Assembly (NCBI GenBank): GCA_002307035.1
Contig: DBTL01000066.1
Coordinates: forward strand, 1 to 29,520
From: Bacteroides sp. UBA1317
GTDB taxonomy: Bacteria; Bacteroidota; Bacteroidia; Bacteroidales; Bacteroidaceae
DNA length: 29,520 bases
Reading direction: 5' to 3'
Of the stretch, positions 17,513 to 24,671 are shown piece by piece. Below the pieces are notes generated by a model that searched no databases, was not told the origin of the DNA, and saw only the letters and a program-made list of their open reading frames with translations. Made by a program: the position numbers and the translations under genes. How positions within the stretch are numbered: the first letter of the stretch is position 1; the number at the start of each line of letters is the position of its first letter.

Positions 17513-18735
17513 ATAATTGGAATTATTAATAATACATTAAAACTATCAGCTACTTGGTCTATAGAAAGCACATAATTTTCACCAAATAGCAACCTCAGAC
17601 GCTTTCTTATATTTTCTAGCCCTATGCCACCCTCCTGATCATCGTGCTTATTAGAATGACTATTAGAGCATTGAAATAGTAATTGTTCACCTTCCAACTT
17701 CATGCAAACATGGATAAAAGAGTCCGACTGATAACTAACTCCATGTTTAAAAGCATTTTCCACAAAAGATATAAAAAGTAACGGAGGAATTTGAACATCA
17801 GGAAAATCGACAGGCATACTCACTTCGATGTTTACTTTTTCTGTATACCGAAGCTTCATTAAGCCTATATAGTTATTTAAGAAACGTATCTCTCTGGATA
17901 ACAAAATTGTTTTATTGCTCGATTCATAAAGAACATAGCGCATCATCTTAGACAGTTCCACAATCGTCATTTTTGCCTTCTCAGCATCAATATCCACCAA
18001 AGCATGAATATTATTCAATGTATTCATGAAAAAGTGTGGATTTATTTGATATTTCAAATATTCCAATTCTGTTTGCAAATTATGACGCTCCAATTCTTTC
18101 ATCGTCTCTTCATCCCTGAGAGATTTAAATAATAATTTTACAGCGATATTAAAGCCCACAACTAAAATTGCAATAAGAAAGCGTCCATAAAACGGAGCCA
18201 TCATCATACCAGGAAATAACAAGAAGTTCCTTTTTAATGACTTATCCGGCGGATAATCTCCATCGTCTGGTTTACCTGGTTTGCCTGGTTTGCCTGGCTG
18301 CTTACCAAGCTTATCTGGTCTGCCAGGCTTATCTGGTCTGCCTCTTTCCTCATTTTCCACATTTGGAGATATACGTTGCCAAGTGCGTTCTACATGTTCA
18401 GGTCCCCTTCCCTCCTCTTCACGAAATTCATCACGTGAAGAAGTTAATGACGAAACCCACAGAATAACTACTACTATACAAATCACAGATAACGCATACG
18501 CCATATATCGTTTACGAAACAGCAAATAAGGAGCCAGTAAATAATTATTAGCCGCAAAGATAAGTAAAAAAGGTACAATAGTTAACCAAAAATGGCTAAC
18601 CATGTCCCAATTATAAGAAGATTCTCTACCTGAATAAATAGACAGATAGTTCCCCAACACCGGCAGAAGGAAAACAACAAGCCAAAGGGCTGCATATATC
18701 AAAATCTCTAGGAGATGCCGTTTTCGTAATTTCAT
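17509..18735 (-). CDS. LytS-like membrane histidine kinase with collagen-like loop
   Basis: A 408-residue kinase. Four membrane segments are visible (about 10-30, 48-68, 79-98 and 173-203). The C-terminal half is a LytS-type kinase: LKYQINPHFFMNTLNNIHAL with phosphoacceptor His234, the N-box-like VENAFKHGV, and a GGIGLENIRKRL G-box. No periplasmic sensor domain is recognised. Instead the 75-residue loop between helices 3 and 4 is hydrophilic, charged and proline-rich, with GRP, GKP and DKP triplets at 131-157. With the N-terminus inside, this loop lies in the periplasm. The loop may bind a polyanion or act as a tether; its K/R/D content suits electrostatic contact, but this is inference. It has its own predicted promoter downstream of the surface lipoprotein gene. 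Confidence 0.92.
   Translation of the reverse strand: MKLRKRHLLEILIYAALWLVVFLLPVLGNYLSIYSGRESSYNWDMVSHFWLTIVPFLLIFAANNYLLAPYLLFRKRYMAYALSVICIVVVILWVSSLTSSRDEFREEEGRGPEHVERTWQRISPNVENEERGRPDKPGRPDKLGKQPGKPGKPGKPDDGDYPPDKSLKRNFLLFPGMMMAPFYGRFLIAILVVGFNIAVKLLFKSLRDEETMKELERHNLQTELEYLKYQINPHFFMNTLNNIHALVDIDAEKAKMTIVELSKMMRYVLYESSNKTILLSREIRFLNNYIGLMKLRYTEKVNIEVSMPVDFPDVQIPPLLFISFVENAFKHGVSYQSDSFIHVCMKLEGEQLLFQCSNSHSNKHDDQEGGIGLENIRKRLRLLFGENYVLSIDQVADSFNVLLIIPII
18265..18345 (-). repeat. Collagen-like short tandem repeats in the kinase loop
   Basis: The DNA contains 9-base units based on CCTGGTTTG (plus strand) repeated about three times, next to an imperfect 18-base duplication starting CTTATCTGGTCTGCC. 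They encode kinase residues 131-157 (three GKP and two GRP triplets, with DKP between). The nine-base periodicity keeps the frame, so copy number can vary between strains without breaking the kinase. Confidence 0.75.
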
Positions 18736-18757
18736 ATATAGAAAATCATCAATTTCA

Positions 18758-18789
18758 CAAAAATAGTTCTCTTAAAGATGCGGAACAAA
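18758..18789 (-). promoter_or_regulatory. Bacteroides promoter for the LytS/LytTR pair
   Basis: On the minus strand TTTG (18786-18789) is followed after 20 bases by TATTTTTG (18758-18765), matching both the -33 and the TAnnTTTG -7 consensus with ideal spacing. Transcription would start near 18751, about 16 bases before the kinase ATG. The pair can thus be expressed independently of the upstream operon. Confidence 0.65.
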
Positions 18790-18865
18790 TGATATCGACA
18801 AAATTCTTGATTTTATCGGCAAAATAATGAAACAGAAGTCCTTTAAACAAATTAGGACTCTCTTA

Positions 18866-20338
18866 TCATCTCCCACTAGAGCTGGTACTGCCAACTTGGG
18901 TAACAATAGAAGTAGCTGTAAAAGTACCAAGTTGAGTACCGGCTGTATAGGTTGCACCCGAAAGATAGCCATTAAAATCGGTTCCGCCTGAAACGGTTCC
19001 ACCTGAATAGATTGTATAGCTCCCACCTGAAAGCAGACTCGAACTACTATACAATAAAGTCATCTGTGAATAGCTTCGGGGAAGTTTATAGCTAAAAAGG
19101 TTCTCCCCATCAGAGGATACAATGCTAATATATTTCCCGGATGTACCCGAACCTCCATATATAACAGAGCGTTGAGTACTAACACTGGAAGTAGGCGTAC
19201 TGCTCGATCCACCAACTCCTAAAATAGTTCCACCGGTAATTTTAAAAGTATTTTGGTCACAATCAAAACCTTCTTCAGGACTCGTAGTACCAGAAGAGAT
19301 AATAAGTCCGCCAGTGATAGTCAAAGTCCCGTTGGAATCAATGCCATCATTATTTGAGCTATAGCAATAGATAGTACCACCATTTATCACCAGACTTGCT
19401 GCCGCATTGATGCAATCATCATAAGAAGTCACTGCTATGTTTCCATCATTAATAGTAAGTATGCTTTTGCTCTCTATGCCTTCGCTACCATCACCTCCTT
19501 TTGTTGTTACAACAATATCACCTCCGTTTATAGTCACATTCCCATAGCCTTTTATTCCTTTCGCCGAAGCAGCAGTCGTAGTGATAGTCACCGCTCCTGA
19601 ATTAATGGTCACAACTCCTTCCTCACAGTTTATTCCTTCATCTGTTGAAGTAATGGTCACCGTTCCTCCATCTATAAGTACAGCTTCATTGGTGTGAATT
19701 CCATCTGTTGCAGCTGCAGCCACTGTAACAGTAGCCCCTGAACGGACAAGTACATAGTCATCACTACAAATGCCATGTTTATATTTTCCTGTAACAGTCA
19801 AACTCCCACTGCCACTGAAGATAAGTTGCCCCTCGCTAAACAAACAAGCCTTTTGATCTTCCGTGCTCGAAGCATACGATGCGCTATCGGTCAGCTTGTT
19901 AGTTGTTCCGTCTGCAAGTACAGCGAATACTCGTTTATGCGATTGTACATTAATGGCAGGCCCTGAAGAAGAAGTTATATCTACTCCATTCAATGTAAGT
20001 TTGAATTTATAATCACTATAGATTTTGAATGATCCTGAAGTCGTTGTTCCACTCAATAGATATTCCACTCCCTCCACAGTAGAAGTAATCACCACATCTG
20101 CCCCAGATTGAGAAACAGAGACTCCTGCTACAGAATTTGTCACTGTGGCCGATGTCCCCGAAAAAGAGACTGAAACTGTAGCGTCAAAAACGGAGTTTTC
20201 TACCAGATCGTCTTCTGTAGACTCTGTCACTTCCTCACTGCTACTATCATCGTCATCCTCTTCAAAGTCACTGGTACAAGCCATGCAAAAAGCAACTGTT
20301 GCTAAAGGGCATAAAATAAGTAATAAATATTTTTTCAT
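18866..20338 (-). CDS. Surface lipoprotein with beta-helical carbohydrate-binding domain (DUF4353/Cthe_2159-like)
   Basis: A 490-residue lipoprotein. The signal peptide ends at a lipobox-like CMAC with Cys21, followed by TSDFEEDDDD; an acidic stretch just after the lipidated Cys is the known export signal for surface lipoproteins in Bacteroidetes, so surface display is likely. Residues about 70-400 are rich in Ser, Thr and Gly with many short repeats of the type GTVTITSTDEGIN and GGDIVVTTKGGDGSEGIE, in which each turn has V-x-I-N-G-G and DGI steps. This is the pattern of right-handed beta-helix domains of the Cthe_2159 family, whose founder binds cellulose-like and pectic polymers through calcium. 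It starts 11 bases after DUF2490. The ligand here is unknown. Confidence 0.87.
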   Translation of the reverse strand: MKKYLLLILCPLATVAFCMACTSDFEEDDDDSSSEEVTESTEDDLVENSVFDATVSVSFSGTSATVTNSVAGVSVSQSGADVVITSTVEGVEYLLSGTTTSGSFKIYSDYKFKLTLNGVDITSSSGPAINVQSHKRVFAVLADGTTNKLTDSASYASSTEDQKACLFSEGQLIFSGSGSLTVTGKYKHGICSDDYVLVRSGATVTVAAAATDGIHTNEAVLIDGGTVTITSTDEGINCEEGVVTINSGAVTITTTAASAKGIKGYGNVTINGGDIVVTTKGGDGSEGIESKSILTINDGNIAVTSYDDCINAAASLVINGGTIYCYSSNNDGIDSNGTLTITGGLIISSGTTSPEEGFDCDQNTFKITGGTILGVGGSSSTPTSSVSTQRSVIYGGSGTSGKYISIVSSDGENLFSYKLPRSYSQMTLLYSSSSLLSGGSYTIYSGGTVSGGTDFNGYLSGATYTAGTQLGTFTATSIVTQVGSTSSSGR

Positions 20339-20349
20339 AAAGTCATGGG

Positions 20350-21021
20350 TTAAAATTTCAAAGAATATCCTAGGCCCAACACATGACCATCATCTTCATC
20401 ATCGTCTGTTTGAGATTGATAACGATAAAACAAGTCAAACGCACTGCGCTTATTTAATTTATATTCTGTGCCCAATGTATATCGGGTCTTATCCAAACCG
20501 TTTCCTTCCGGATTATTTAAAGTATGATAAAGTTCTACAGAAGCATACGGACTTAATTTCGATTTTGATATATTATACGAAAACTGTAATCGAGACCGCA
20601 ACACATCTTTAGGATTAGCACGAGTAGACGTAGACGAGACTCCCACACGATAGGTATGCTGGTAGCGCTCGCGTAAAGAAATTGTCAATCGCTTCCATTC
20701 GTAAGATCCTGTGCTATACAGACTATAGCGATGCCCGACTTCCCACTTTCGTTTGGGATGATTAAAGTTAATATAGCTATACACGCCACCTATTTTCAGA
20801 TATTGGTTGAGACGATAAGATAAATCAGCAGAAGCCGACCAACGGTCGACTGTCTTACTATCATCGCGGGTACGGAATTCACCTTCAAAGGCTGCATCAA
20901 ATCCCGGAAAAATCTTCTTTTTGACTTCCAAACTTGTCCAAACGCCAAAATCACTTTGAGCATACGTCTCTACGAAGAGGCTTAGCAAAAAAGCTAGCAG
21001 AAAAAATCTGTTATTATTCAT
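20350..21021 (-). CDS. DUF2490 family outer-membrane beta-barrel protein
   Basis: A 223-residue protein from the ATG at 21019-21021. A GTG two codons upstream (21027) would also keep the frame, but the ATG gives the normal signal peptide MNNNRFFLLAFLLSLF with cleavage near TYAQ. After it come alternating amphipathic strands with aromatic residues (DFGVWTSLEVKKKIFPGFDAAFEGEFRT, DLSYRLNQYLKIGGVYSYI, SAFDLFYRYQSQ) and a C-terminal GLGYSLKF ending in Phe, which suits an outer-membrane barrel. DUF2490 has no established biochemical role. It overlaps the end of the DUF4956 gene by eight bases and precedes the surface lipoprotein by 11 bases, so it is likely the outer-membrane part of this module. 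Confidence 0.85.
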   Translation of the reverse strand: MNNNRFFLLAFLLSLFVETYAQSDFGVWTSLEVKKKIFPGFDAAFEGEFRTRDDSKTVDRWSASADLSYRLNQYLKIGGVYSYINFNHPKRKWEVGHRYSLYSTGSYEWKRLTISLRERYQHTYRVGVSSTSTRANPKDVLRSRLQFSYNISKSKLSPYASVELYHTLNNPEGNGLDKTRYTLGTEYKLNKRSAFDLFYRYQSQTDDDEDDGHVLGLGYSLKF

Positions 21022-21685
21022 TTTCACGTGGTATTCGGGTTAATGTATCAATTGTATTCACTTCATCACAAAGAGGTTCATAGTAAACCTTGACCATCGC
21101 ACTATCTCGCAAGAAATCAATGTACCCTACTTCCACTTTCGAAATAGGGAGTCCTGTGCGCTGCTTCAAATCCTGCAACAGTTCAGACTGTTTATCCGGT
21201 TTAATCAAATCAATTCGGTCATATTGTATTAACTTACACGAAATATGCTTAAGCCATCGGTTACTCTCACAAACCCATACACAAAGAATAAAGATCAAAT
21301 TAGTAGCTAAAAGTTCGGTATAACTGATTTCCACCGCCAAAGCATTGATAACGGAGATAGCTATAATAACAAATAAATAGGTCATCTCACGTATAGGTAC
21401 TGACTCTGTGCGATAACGAATAATGCCAAAGATGGCAAACAATCCCAAAGCAAAACCAATTTTTAGTTTTACGCTTCCCAACAGAAAAATAAGAAAAAAC
21501 ACACTTATACTAATTAATGTAAAGGTGAAATAATAATCTCTTCGCTTACTTTTAGCATAATAAAAAAAATGAATAATACAGAACATCACAACCAAGTTAA
21601 AAGCAAAACGTAACAATAACTGTACAAGTCCTAAACTATCCACTAGTGGTGCTTCTAATAAAGTTATATCATTTAATTCGTCCAT
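21014..21685 (-). CDS. DUF4956 family inner-membrane protein
   Basis: A 223-residue membrane protein with four to five hydrophobic segments (about 20-42, 48-75, 78-90, 98-120, 125-140) and a soluble C-terminal region of about 75 residues. The segment KIGFALGLFAIFGIIRYRTESVPIREMTYLF (near residues 72-102) contains the RYRT and REMTYLF residues typical of DUF4956. In many Bacteroidetes and Firmicutes this family sits beside VTC-domain polymerases, as here, where it follows the VTC gene by 26 bases. A role as membrane anchor or export channel for the polymer made by the VTC partner is a plausible inference; none has been shown to my knowledge. Confidence 0.88.
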   Translation of the reverse strand: MDELNDITLLEAPLVDSLGLVQLLLRFAFNLVVMFCIIHFFYYAKSKRRDYYFTFTLISISVFFLIFLLGSVKLKIGFALGLFAIFGIIRYRTESVPIREMTYLFVIIAISVINALAVEISYTELLATNLIFILCVWVCESNRWLKHISCKLIQYDRIDLIKPDKQSELLQDLKQRTGLPISKVEVGYIDFLRDSAMVKVYYEPLCDEVNTIDTLTRIPRENE

Positions 21686-21711
21686 TGGTTTTAATTTATT
21701 AGTTTATATAT

Positions 21712-22491
21712 TTATCGTTTTATCTCATTTTGAATTCGTTTCACCTGTCTTAATTTGGGTTTAAAGCGATTGTATTTCAGTTCAGGATCAGTTAATATCG
21801 AACCTAGACAATATTTGCTTATGCTTGCAGACTTAATATGCAGATCACGTAGCACCTCTCGAATCGGAGAATACTGATGTCCATCACGTTTCAGCTCAAT
21901 AATAACAACTCCTCCCATTTCTGCTTCATGCCCATTAGTCAGATTTCGAAAACGAACATTAGTGTCAATCGTTAAGCGCTCTGTCATTGCTTTATTAACT
22001 AATGTGATTCGATTAAAACGGTTTTCTATTTGACCATTCAAGACAGATAAATCATACCTTGCATTCTTTTGCAAAAAATCATTAGCTCCCTCTTTGGCCA
22101 AAGTCATACAGCTACTTACACGAATGCGTTTTTTGTCTGTTCGCCCTTTATTGTTTTTATCCTTCACCTCCAGAAAAGTCAGTCCCGAATCTACATAAGT
22201 ACGCACACGAATCTTTTCACGAACAGCCCTGCCACTTTGGTGAGCCAAGAACATTGATTTTTCAGGTGTATCAAGATATACCGTACTATAAGAAATATTG
22301 CGCTGCCCATCAACCTCTTGTATCCGATAATCACTTTCAGCCAGCCGAAGTATAACAGGCAACACATCCAGAGAAGTTATATACTTTGTGTCTGTACGAT
22401 TCATTAATTGCACAGCACTCATCTCTTCGAGCGACACCGGTTTTAAATCGGAGAGAAGTCTATTCGCAAGGTTTAATAATTCTTTCGTCAT
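21712..22491 (-). CDS. VTC-domain polyphosphate polymerase-like protein
   Basis: A 259-residue protein from the ATG at 22489-22491. An upstream frame-open Met at 22551 would add a 20-residue hydrophobic run not seen in the family, so the inner Met is preferred. The VTC/CYTH tunnel fold is supported by NRTDTKY (31-37), REKIRVRTY (91-99, the basic RxKxRxR strand), LEVKDKNNKGRTDKKRI (107-123), VVIIELKRDG (195-204, with Glu199 as expected metal ligand) and SKYCLG (225-230). VTC enzymes transfer the gamma-phosphate of ATP to a growing polyphosphate chain. No membrane segment or SPX domain is present, so it probably acts on the cytoplasmic face with its DUF4956 partner. It heads a four-gene operon. 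Activity is inferred; bacterial members of this group are mostly untested. Confidence 0.85.
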   Translation of the reverse strand: MTKELLNLANRLLSDLKPVSLEEMSAVQLMNRTDTKYITSLDVLPVILRLAESDYRIQEVDGQRNISYSTVYLDTPEKSMFLAHQSGRAVREKIRVRTYVDSGLTFLEVKDKNNKGRTDKKRIRVSSCMTLAKEGANDFLQKNARYDLSVLNGQIENRFNRITLVNKAMTERLTIDTNVRFRNLTNGHEAEMGGVVIIELKRDGHQYSPIREVLRDLHIKSASISKYCLGSILTDPELKYNRFKPKLRQVKRIQNEIKR

Positions 22492-22576
22492 ACATATTAC
22501 AATAATAATACAAAGATGTGAGTAATAAACCTCAATAAGAAATAGAATCAACCAACAGGTCTTATTTATAGGTAAT

Positions 22577-22607
22577 CCCGTTTTTTTATTCAGCGAACGA
22601 GAAATTA
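22577..22607 (-). promoter_or_regulatory. Leader motif shared with the GH35 operon (copy 2)
   Basis: Matches the block at 15558-15588 at 25 of 31 positions. On the minus strand CTCGTTC and AAACGGG can pair over six bp around an 11-base loop. It lies 86 bases upstream of the VTC start. Function unknown; it may be a leader RNA element or part of a promoter region. Confidence 0.4.
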
Positions 22608-22675
22608 CTTTTTCTTAATTGATATACACCAATTACTCAAAAATCATAATGCTGTGCGTTTTTTAAGTATATTCC

Positions 22676-22705
22676 TTTGCAGAATCAACTGTTTGCGTAA
22701 ATTTG
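22676..22705 (+). promoter_or_regulatory. Bacteroides promoter for etfB-etfA-acyl-CoA dehydrogenase
   Basis: TTTG at 22676-22679, an 18-base spacer and TAAATTTG at 22698-22705 fit the Bacteroides housekeeping promoter. Transcription would begin near 22712, giving a leader of about 44 bases. Confidence 0.65.
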
Positions 22706-22755
22706 CACGCTGATAGTTAATGTACTACTGAAATACTAATACTAAAATTAATAAC

Positions 22756-23628
22756 ATGAGTTTGAAAATTGTTGTATTGGCTAAACAAGTTCCCGACACA
22801 CGCAACGTTGGGAAAGATGCCATGAAAGCCGACGGAACTATTAATCGCGCGGCACTACCTGCCATCTTCAACCCTGAAGATCTTAATGCGCTAGAACAGG
22901 CTCTTCGATTGAAAGATGCCCATCCCGGTTCAACTGTTACGATCCTAACAATGGGTCCGGGACGCGCCGCTGAAATCATTCGTGAAGGACTTTTTCGTGG
23001 TGCCGATAACGGCTATCTGCTTACCGACCGTGCGTTTGCCGGAGCAGATACATTGGCTACTTCGTATGCCTTAGCCACTGCTATTAAGAAAATCGGAGCA
23101 TGTGATGTCATTATCGGAGGCCGACAGGCCATTGATGGAGACACTGCTCAAGTTGGTCCACAAGTAGCGGAAAAATTAGGGATGACACAAATCACCTATG
23201 CTGAGGAAATTATAGCAGTTTCCGATGGCCGCATCAAAGTAAAACGGCACATAGACGGAGGTGTTGAAACGGTCGAAGGTCCGCTCCCTATCGTGATCAC
23301 AGTCAATGGATCGGCCGCTCCTTGCCGCCCTCGCAATGCCAAACTCGTTCAGAAGTACAAGCATGCCAAAACTATCACCGAGAAACAACAGGGTAATCTT
23401 GACTACACCGATTTATATGACAGGCGTGACTACTTAAATCTGGTGGAATGGAGTGTAGCCGACGTAAACGGAGACCTCGCACAATGTGGTCTTTCAGGCT
23501 CTCCCACAAAGGTAAAAGCCGTTCAAAACATTGTGTTCCAAGCCAAAGAAAATAAAACGATTGGCAGCGGCGACCGAGAAATAGAAGACCTTATTGTTGA
23601 ACTATTAGCTAACCACACCATTGGCTAA
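22756..23628 (+). CDS. etfB: Electron transfer flavoprotein subunit beta
   Basis: A 290-residue cytoplasmic protein that matches EtfB/FixA: KIVVLAKQVPDTRNV at the N-terminus, FNPEDLNALEQALRLKD (38-54), LTMGPGRAAEIIREGLFRGAD (64-84) and GGRQAIDGDTAQVGPQ (121-136). It forms a heterodimer with EtfA and carries electrons between acyl-CoA dehydrogenase and other carriers. The loop GGRQAIDGDTAQVGP resembles that of electron-bifurcating ETFs of anaerobes, rather than the DDDCNQTG-type loop of mitochondrial ETF. It starts the three-gene operon and is followed by etfA after 20 bases. At 290 residues it is slightly longer than the common 260, with extra C-terminal sequence. Confidence 0.95.
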   Translation: MSLKIVVLAKQVPDTRNVGKDAMKADGTINRAALPAIFNPEDLNALEQALRLKDAHPGSTVTILTMGPGRAAEIIREGLFRGADNGYLLTDRAFAGADTLATSYALATAIKKIGACDVIIGGRQAIDGDTAQVGPQVAEKLGMTQITYAEEIIAVSDGRIKVKRHIDGGVETVEGPLPIVITVNGSAAPCRPRNAKLVQKYKHAKTITEKQQGNLDYTDLYDRRDYLNLVEWSVADVNGDLAQCGLSGSPTKVKAVQNIVFQAKENKTIGSGDREIEDLIVELLANHTIG

Positions 23629-23648
23629 GCGACTAACTACTTATTAAG

Positions 23649-24668
23649 ATGAATAATTTATTTGTATATTGTGAAATAGAAGAAGGTGTTGTGTTGGACG
23701 TTAGTCTGGAACTTCTCACCAAAGGACGATCACTGGCCAATCAATTGAAGTGTCAACTTGAAGCCATTGTTATCGGAAAGAATCTAAAAGGTATTGAAAA
23801 GGATCTCATTCCTTATGGAGTAGACAAACTCCATGTGTTCGAAGGCAAAGGCCTTTATCCTTATACCTCGCTTCCTCATACCTCCATTTTAGTCAATCTT
23901 TTTAAAGAAGAAAAACCTCAAATTTGCCTGATGGGCGCTACAGTTATTGGCCGTGATTTGGGACCTCGCGTTTCTTCTGCTCTGACTAGCGGATTAACAG
24001 CCGACTGTACAGCGCTCGAAATAGGAGATCATGAAGATAAAAAAGAAGGCAAAACCTACAAAAACCTTTTGTATCAGATTCGTCCGGCTTTCGGTGGAAA
24101 CATTGTAGCTACTATCGTTAACCCCGAACATCGTCCGCAAATGGCAACTGTTCGAGAAGGAGTGATGAAAAAACAAATTCTTGCCTCTAATTATAAAGGT
24201 GAAGTCATCAACCATGACGTGAAAAAGTTTGTTGCCGACACCGACTATGTGATTGAGGTGATAGAACGACACGTTGAGAAAGCAAAGAATAATCTGAAAG
24301 GATCACCGATTATTATTTCAGGAGGTTACGGAGTAGGCTCTAAGGATAATTTCAAATTGCTTTTTGATCTGGCTAAGACACTGAATGCAGAAGTAGGTGC
24401 CAGCCGCGCGGCTGTTGATGCCGGCTATGCTGATCATGATCGTCAAATCGGGCAAACCGGTGTTACCGTTCGCCCTAAACTCTACATTGCTTGTGGCATT
24501 TCCGGACAGATACAACATATTGCCGGAATGCAGGAAAGCTCTATGATTATCTCTATCAATAATGACCCCGAAGCACCAATCAATACCATAGCCGACTATG
24601 TGATTAATGGCACTGTGGAGGAAGTTATACCGAAGATGATTAAGTTCTATAAACAAAATTCAAAATAA
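23649..24668 (+). CDS. etfA: Electron transfer flavoprotein subunit alpha
   Basis: A 339-residue protein. The N-terminal domain (1-200) is the adenine-nucleotide hydrolase-like fold seen in EtfA (ICLMGATVIGRDLGPRVSSALTSGLTADC, 92-120). The C-terminal FAD domain is clear: GGYGVGSKDNFKLL (225-238), GASRAAVDAGYADHDRQIGQTG (250-271), RPKLYIACGISGQIQHIAGM (275-294) and ISINNDPEAPINTIADY (301-317). No iron-sulphur extension is present. It pairs with EtfB and passes electrons to or from the acyl-CoA dehydrogenase whose gene begins three bases after its stop. Confidence 0.95.
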   Translation: MNNLFVYCEIEEGVVLDVSLELLTKGRSLANQLKCQLEAIVIGKNLKGIEKDLIPYGVDKLHVFEGKGLYPYTSLPHTSILVNLFKEEKPQICLMGATVIGRDLGPRVSSALTSGLTADCTALEIGDHEDKKEGKTYKNLLYQIRPAFGGNIVATIVNPEHRPQMATVREGVMKKQILASNYKGEVINHDVKKFVADTDYVIEVIERHVEKAKNNLKGSPIIISGGYGVGSKDNFKLLFDLAKTLNAEVGASRAAVDAGYADHDRQIGQTGVTVRPKLYIACGISGQIQHIAGMQESSMIISINNDPEAPINTIADYVINGTVEEVIPKMIKFYKQNSK

Positions 24669-24671
24669 CAA

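Noticed and set aside
18237..18529. Two plus-strand frames with repeated Leu-Val-Cys-Leu or Gly-Leu-Pro patterns
   Set aside because: They are the antisense reading of the collagen-like repeat in the LytS kinase gene, so the apparent repeats are a by-product.
22511..22518. CATCTTTG on the minus strand as the VTC operon promoter
   Set aside because: One mismatch to the -7 box, no suitable -33 element at 19-21 bases, and it would exclude the shared leader motif from the transcript; not firm enough to list.
22492..22551. Longer VTC protein starting at 22551
   Set aside because: The added 20 residues are a hydrophobic run of low similarity to the family; the inner ATG at 22491 begins a typical VTC N-terminus.
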